A stretch of DNA of 64,000 nt from PKWO01 sp036561005 (GTDB lineage: Bacteria > Pseudomonadota > Gammaproteobacteria > Burkholderiales > Burkholderiaceae_D): contig DATBQE010000089.1 in the NCBI GenBank assembly GCA_036561005.1, positions 1 to 64,000 of the forward strand. Direction: 5' to 3'. Below, piece by piece: positions 60,963 through 64,000 of this stretch. A model generated the notes under the pieces. It was not told where the DNA came from. It did no database searches and worked only from the letters and a program-made list of their open reading frames with translations. A program made the translations under genes and the position numbers. Positions within the stretch are counted from its first letter, which is position 1; each line of letters opens with the position of its first letter.

Positions 60963-60990
60963 CGCTGGCATAACTGCCGGCGTTTTTTTT
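60963..60990 (+). terminator. Second terminator downstream of nrdB
   Basis: CGCTGGCA (60963-60970) pairs with TGCCGGCG (60975-60982, one G-T pair, loop TAAC), followed by eight T (60983-60990). It lies only 37 bases after the first terminator. It may back up the first, or end an unseen short transcript. Confidence 0.85.
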
Positions 60991-61019
60991 GGCGAGAGAG
61001 ACGTGCAGATAATGCCGTC

Positions 61020-61237
61020 GCCGCCAATTTGGATTGGCCGAGGAAGGCCGATCCATAGCTGAAGTGCTGCATCCAGGATAGGAACGATGCAGCAGTTCAG
61101 CTGGTGCCGAATTCATTAGCGCAAACAGATGCATGCTTGCGCCGATGAATAATCCGCTTGCAGCGTCGCGCGCGACGCCTCAAGAGGGTTTCCAACTTAG
61201 TAGATTGATTTTTTCCATCACGTGAAGGAGAAACAAA
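61020..61237 (+). promoter_or_regulatory. Structured leader RNA candidate before the histone H1-like gene
   Basis: Four strong stem-loops in series. H1 (61031-61054) has nine pairs and the hexaloop GAGGAA. H2 (61057-61102) has 17-base arms with one mismatch and the loop CAGGATAGGAAC. H3 (61111-61150) is ATTCAT-ta-GCGCAA paired with TTGCGC-cg-ATGAAT. H4 (61157-61184) contains the 16-base palindrome GCGTCGCG/CGCGACGC, extended by CTTG/CAAG. GGA in loops is the CsrA/RsmA binding signature, and the ribosome site AAGGAG adds another. A possible -10 GATAAT is at 61008-61013. No terminator lies between H4 and the gene, so a leader is more likely than a separate small RNA. Confidence 0.55.
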
Positions 61238-61828
61238 ATGGCAACAGCAACAAAGAAAGCTGCGGCGAAACCCGCTGCAAAGAAAGCCGCTCCGGCGAAG
61301 AAACCTGCCGCTGCAAAGAAACCTGCCGCTGCAAAGAAGCCGGTAGCCAAGAAAGCCGCAGCCCCTAAAAAGGCAGCAGCAAAACCGGTAGCCAAGAAGG
61401 CAGCAGCAAAGCCGGCAGCCAAGAAGGCAGCAGCTCCTAAAAAGGCAGCGGCCAAGAAGCCGGTAGCCAAGAAGGCAGCAGCTCCTAAAAAGGCAGCAGC
61501 AAAGCCGGTAGCCAAGAAGGCAGCAGCTCCTAAAAAGGCAGCAGCCAAGAAGCCGGCAGCCAAGAAGGCAGCAGCTCCTAAAAAGGCAGCAGCCAAGAAG
61601 CCGGCAGCCAAGAAAGCAGCGGCGAAGCCTGCTGCCAAAGCGGCGGCTAAACCTGCTGCGAAGCCTGCAGCAAAACCGGCAGCAAAGAAGGCAGCACCTA
61701 AAAAGGCAGCGGCACCGAAGAAGCCTGCAGCAGCCAAGCCTGCTGCGGCAGCAGCGGCAGCACCGGCAGTGAAGACGGTATTGAATCCGGCCGCAGCATG
61801 GCCTTTCCCTACCGGCACACGCCCATAA
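61238..61828 (+). CDS. Histone H1-like Lys/Ala/Pro-rich protein
   Basis: A 196-residue protein made almost entirely of Lys, Ala, Pro and Val in PAAKKAAAPKKAAAK-like repeats up to about residue 165, ending in a hydrophobic-aromatic tail (LNPAAAWPFPTGTRP). Such proteins resemble bacterial histone H1 homologues (for example BpH1 of Bordetella) that bind DNA without fixed sequence. The DNA encodes near-identical blocks of about 57-60 bases, so repeat number may differ among strains. AAGGAG precedes the ATG, and a strongly structured leader lies upstream. A DNA-packing role is inferred. Confidence 0.88.
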   Translation: MATATKKAAAKPAAKKAAPAKKPAAAKKPAAAKKPVAKKAAAPKKAAAKPVAKKAAAKPAAKKAAAPKKAAAKKPVAKKAAAPKKAAAKPVAKKAAAPKKAAAKKPAAKKAAAPKKAAAKKPAAKKAAAKPAAKAAAKPAAKPAAKPAAKKAAPKKAAAPKKPAAAKPAAAAAAAPAVKTVLNPAAAWPFPTGTRP

Positions 61829-61871
61829 TATCCAGGTTCGCTTGGAAGCCTGAGTAGCTTCAGGCACAATT

Positions 61872-61912
61872 CCCGTTGTGTGGCCTTGTGTCGCACAACG
61901 GGTTTTTATTTT
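61872..61912 (+). terminator. Terminator abutting the yggT ribosome site
   Basis: CCCGTTGTG (61872-61880) pairs with CACAACGGG (61894-61902), followed by TTTTTATTTT. The T-run ends at 61912 and the yggT ribosome site GGAG begins at 61913. It ends the histone-like transcript but leaves no room for a separate yggT promoter. Confidence 0.85.
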
Positions 61913-61922
61913 GGAGAATGTC

Positions 61923-62465
61923 GTGCTTGATATCGTCTCGATATTGCTGGAAGCGGTTGCAGGATTGATTGGCGGCGTGTTGTTGTTGCGTTTTTGGATG
62001 CAGGCAATTCGTGTTCGTCCGCCGGGAAACCTTGCTCAGTTCATCTATGAATTGACCGATTGGCTGGTCAAGCCTTTGCGTCGTATCGTACCGGGTTTCG
62101 GCGGCTACGATTGGGCCAGCCTGATTGGCGTCCTGCTGATCCTTGGCATTCTGGCGAGTTTTTCTGCATGGTTGACCAATTCGTTCGTATGGTCTGTCAT
62201 CTTGAAGATTGCCCTGATTGACCTGCTGCGCTGGATTTATTACGGTTTGATCGGGATCATGTTACTTGGTGCAGTGTTCAGCTGGGTGAATCCCCATGCG
62301 CCGATGGCTCCATTTGTGCAAGCCTTGTCGGACCCCTTGTTGCGGCCCCTGCGCCGTATTATCCCTCTCATTGGAAACGTCGATCTTTCCCCGATGATCG
62401 CCATGATTGTGCTTTACATCTTGTGGATTAAACTGACGCAGTTGATCATCATCCTTCCATTGTGA
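61923..62465 (+). CDS. YggT family membrane protein
   Basis: A 180-residue inner-membrane protein with two YGGT repeats, each a pair of membrane segments and an amphipathic loop: LAQFIYELTDWLVKPLRRIVPGFGG near residue 38 and APFVQALSDPLLRPLRRIIPLIG near 130. YggT proteins are linked to osmotic tolerance or membrane organisation, without a set mechanism. GTG 61923 has GGAG six bases before it; the frame opens at 61878 inside a terminator stem. It overlaps the DUF167 gene by four bases (GTGA), a pair also seen in E. coli (yggT-yggU). Confidence 0.9.
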   Translation: MLDIVSILLEAVAGLIGGVLLLRFWMQAIRVRPPGNLAQFIYELTDWLVKPLRRIVPGFGGYDWASLIGVLLILGILASFSAWLTNSFVWSVILKIALIDLLRWIYYGLIGIMLLGAVFSWVNPHAPMAPFVQALSDPLLRPLRRIIPLIGNVDLSPMIAMIVLYILWIKLTQLIIILPL

Positions 62466-62785
62466 AAGACCAGCCATGGTGCGCGTCCTTGCCGATGGGC
62501 GCGCGCTTACGTGTGCATGTCATTCCCAATGCGCGGAAAACCGAAATCGCGGGGTTGTATGACGGGTCGTTGAAGATCCGTCTTCAGGCGCAGCCGGTGG
62601 AGGGCAAAGCCAACGACGCGCTGGTGCGCTTCCTTGCTGAAGGCCTCAAATTGCCGCGCAAGGCGGTGGTAATAACACGCGGAACAACAGGCCGCGATAA
62701 AGTCGTTGCCGTTACCGGCCTTGATTGTGAGGCAGTTATTGCCGCGTTATTACCCGAAAGCCAGGTTCAGGCCGGCAAATCGTAA
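62462..62785 (+). CDS. DUF167 family protein (YggU-like)
   Basis: A 107-residue protein with the DUF167 core: LRVHVIPNARKTEIAGLYDG at about 17-36, RLQAQPVEGKANDALVRFLAE at about 40-60 and KAVVITRGTTGRDKVVAVTG. The family is widely conserved but its function is unknown. GTG 62462 overlaps the yggT stop. The last 19 bases overlap the end of the kinase gene on the other strand. Confidence 0.93.
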   Translation: MKDQPWCASLPMGARLRVHVIPNARKTEIAGLYDGSLKIRLQAQPVEGKANDALVRFLAEGLKLPRKAVVITRGTTGRDKVVAVTGLDCEAVIAALLPESQVQAGKS

Positions 62786-63705
62786 CCAAATGCCGCCTTG
62801 AAGCGCCGTTCGATCTCCTGCCGCGACGGCGCGTGGTTTTGTGCACCCTGATGTGCAATCTTGATCGATCCCAACAAGCTTGCGAGCCGCCCCGAAGTCG
62901 CCCAGTCGAAGCCGCGGTCAAGTCCATACAGGATGCCGGCCCGAAATGCATCGCCGCAACCGGTAGGGTCAACGACGCGCTCGGCCGGCACGCACGGAAT
63001 GTCGATACGTTGTCCCCCGACATGAATTTCCGAACCTTTTTCACCACGTGTCACGATCAGGGCTGTCACACGAGCTGCGATCTGCTCCAGGCTCAAACCG
63101 GTGCGCCCTGTCAGTAGCTCTGCCTCGTAGTCGTTCACGGCCACGTAGGTCGCGAGGTCAATGAAGTGTTCCAATTCCTTGCCGTCGAACATCGGCAGCC
63201 CCTGGCCCGGATCGAAAATCGTCGCGATCCCGCGTGCGGCGCAATCTTCGGCATGTTGCAGCATGCCGTCGCGACCGTCCGGGGCAACAATGGCGAATTT
63301 GACCGCGCCGGCATCGGCAACCTTGATTTGATTCGAATAGGTCATGGCGCCCGGGTGGAAGGCGGTGATCTGGTTGCCGTCCGCATCGGTGGTGATGTAG
63401 GCTTGCGCGGTATACGAGTCGTCGAACTGGCGTATGCAGCGGCGGGAAATGCCGAGCGCGTCGAGGCGTTCGATGTAGGTCGCCGCGTCTTGCCCGATGG
63501 CTGCCATGATCAATGGGTCGCCGCCGAGCAGTTTCATGTTGTAGGCGATATTGCCGGCGCATCCGCCGAATTCGCGCCGCATACTTGGCACCAGGAAGGC
63601 GACGTTAATCTTGTGCAATTGATCGGCCAGCAGCGCCTCGGAAAAACGTCCGTGAAACGACATGATCGTGTCGTAGGCAATGGAACCGCAAATCAGTGCT
63701 GTCAT
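62767..63705 (-). CDS. PfkB family carbohydrate/nucleoside kinase
   Basis: A 312-residue ribokinase-fold protein. REFGGCAGNIAYNMKLLGG near residue 43 is the first PfkB motif and RVVDPTGCGDAFRAGILYGL near 244 is the second, with the catalytic Asp in TGCGDAF. It is often annotated as adenosine kinase or a sugar kinase in related bacteria; the sequence does not decide between them. The open frame starts at 63750, but ATG 63705 gives MTALICGSIAYDTIM, the normal family start. Convergent overlap with the DUF167 gene. Confidence 0.85.
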   Translation of the reverse strand: MTALICGSIAYDTIMSFHGRFSEALLADQLHKINVAFLVPSMRREFGGCAGNIAYNMKLLGGDPLIMAAIGQDAATYIERLDALGISRRCIRQFDDSYTAQAYITTDADGNQITAFHPGAMTYSNQIKVADAGAVKFAIVAPDGRDGMLQHAEDCAARGIATIFDPGQGLPMFDGKELEHFIDLATYVAVNDYEAELLTGRTGLSLEQIAARVTALIVTRGEKGSEIHVGGQRIDIPCVPAERVVDPTGCGDAFRAGILYGLDRGFDWATSGRLASLLGSIKIAHQGAQNHAPSRQEIERRFKAAFGYDLPA

Positions 63706-63783
63706 GGCTTTGTCCAATAAGTAGGGGTGGTTGGCGTGCCGATTTCGCATGCTTGCTAAAGACGCAAACCGGGATGTTACGCG

Positions 63784-64000
63784 CTAACGATAAAACACGT
63801 CCACATGATAGTTGGCCGGCTTGGCGTCGGTAAATTCGAAATACACCTTGACTTGCTGCTCCGAGGTCGCGGCGAAACCTTTTTGTGGGTCGGTCGATGC
63901 AGGGAGGTACTCGGCGGGACTGAAAACGCGGCGCGCGAGCGGAATATTATTTTCGTCGATTAAAGTCATTTCAAGCTGCGGCCAAGCCTGCACGGTACTG
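63784..64000 (-). CDS. DUF3426 domain protein, C-terminal part (partial)
   Basis: The frame runs in from the right edge and stops at 63784. About 70 residues are visible: QAWPQLEMTLIDENNIPLAR, RVFSPAEYLPAST and a late VYFEFTDAKPANYHVDVFYR. This fits the DUF3426 C-terminal domain of betaproteobacterial proteins with an N-terminal MJ0042 zinc ribbon, which lies outside the window. DUF3426 domains are extracytoplasmic and of unknown function. It lies upstream of the PfkB kinase gene on the same strand, 78 bases away. Confidence 0.75.
   Translation of the reverse strand, partial: STVQAWPQLEMTLIDENNIPLARRVFSPAEYLPASTDPQKGFAATSEQQVKVYFEFTDAKPANYHVDVFYR

Noticed and set aside
60725..60973. 82-codon frame after nrdB
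   Set aside because: It crosses a clear terminator hairpin and has no ribosome site or family pattern.
61238..61800. CRISPR-like regular repeats
   Set aside because: The repeats are in-frame coding blocks of the Lys/Ala-rich protein; there are no unique spacers and no cas genes.

Overview
The window reads as core chromosome of a betaproteobacterium of the Burkholderiales, most likely Oxalobacteraceae (Herminiimonas/Janthinobacterium-like). This rests on gene order (mraZ to ftsZ, then lpxC-dciA-M23-secA; ispB/rplU-rpmA-obgE-proB; corC-pilBCD-coaE-zapD-yacG), on the Lys/Ala/Pro-rich histone-like proteins, and on protein sequences recognised by eye. No database search was possible.

Layout. 1-4.1 kb is the only clearly accessory stretch: the 3' end of a flavin-dependent tryptophan halogenase gene, a DUF6445 oxygenase-like protein, a subclass B3 metallo-beta-lactamase, and a minus-strand arsR-AHSA1-DHFR-like operon. 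4.4-21.8 kb is a complete division and cell wall (dcw) cluster: mraZ rsmH ftsL ftsI murE murF mraY murD ftsW murG murC ddlB ftsQ ftsA ftsZ, mostly joined by ATGA-type overlaps. It is preceded by a promoter whose -10 runs into four MraZ-type repeats at exact 10-bp spacing. A repeat-rich gap follows ftsZ, then a peroxiredoxin, lpxC, dciA, an M23 peptidase and secA (22-28.5 kb).

28.6-34.1 kb holds argJ, a DUF815 ATPase, mutT, dadA and, on the minus strand, yacG, zapD and coaE. 34.1-38 kb is the type IV pilus set pilD-pilC-pilB. Then come a CorC/HlyC-type membrane protein, tRNA-Pro(CGG) and ispB (minus strand), and rplU-rpmA, obgE and proB (plus strand). 44.5-48.3 kb has a CNP1-like protein, rppH, proS and a lytic transglycosylase. 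48.3-55.8 kb has a SWIB-domain histone-like protein, ffh, a CcsA-like protein, a PP0621-like protein, pilS-pilR and ampD. 55.8-60.7 kb is nrdA-nrdB behind a pair of NrdR boxes. 61-64 kb has a second histone H1-like gene, yggT, a DUF167 gene, a PfkB kinase and the C-terminal end of a DUF3426 protein.

Themes: envelope growth and division (dcw, lpxC, secA, zapD, ampD, ispB, transglycosylase), type IV pili (pilBCD plus the PilS-PilR regulators), translation and secretion (L21, L27, ObgE, ProS, Ffh) and nucleotide supply (NrdAB, NrdR sites, MutT). No prophage, insertion sequence or CRISPR array was found. The most interesting non-coding signal is a chain of strong stem-loops, two with GGA-bearing loops, in the 217 bases before the histone H1-like gene; it looks like a structured leader or small RNA of the CsrA/RsmA-binding kind. 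Other notable signals are an apparently leaderless lpxC transcript, a 119-bp inverted repeat directly after ftsZ, terminator-like hairpins placed directly before two genes, and short tandem repeats at several gene junctions.
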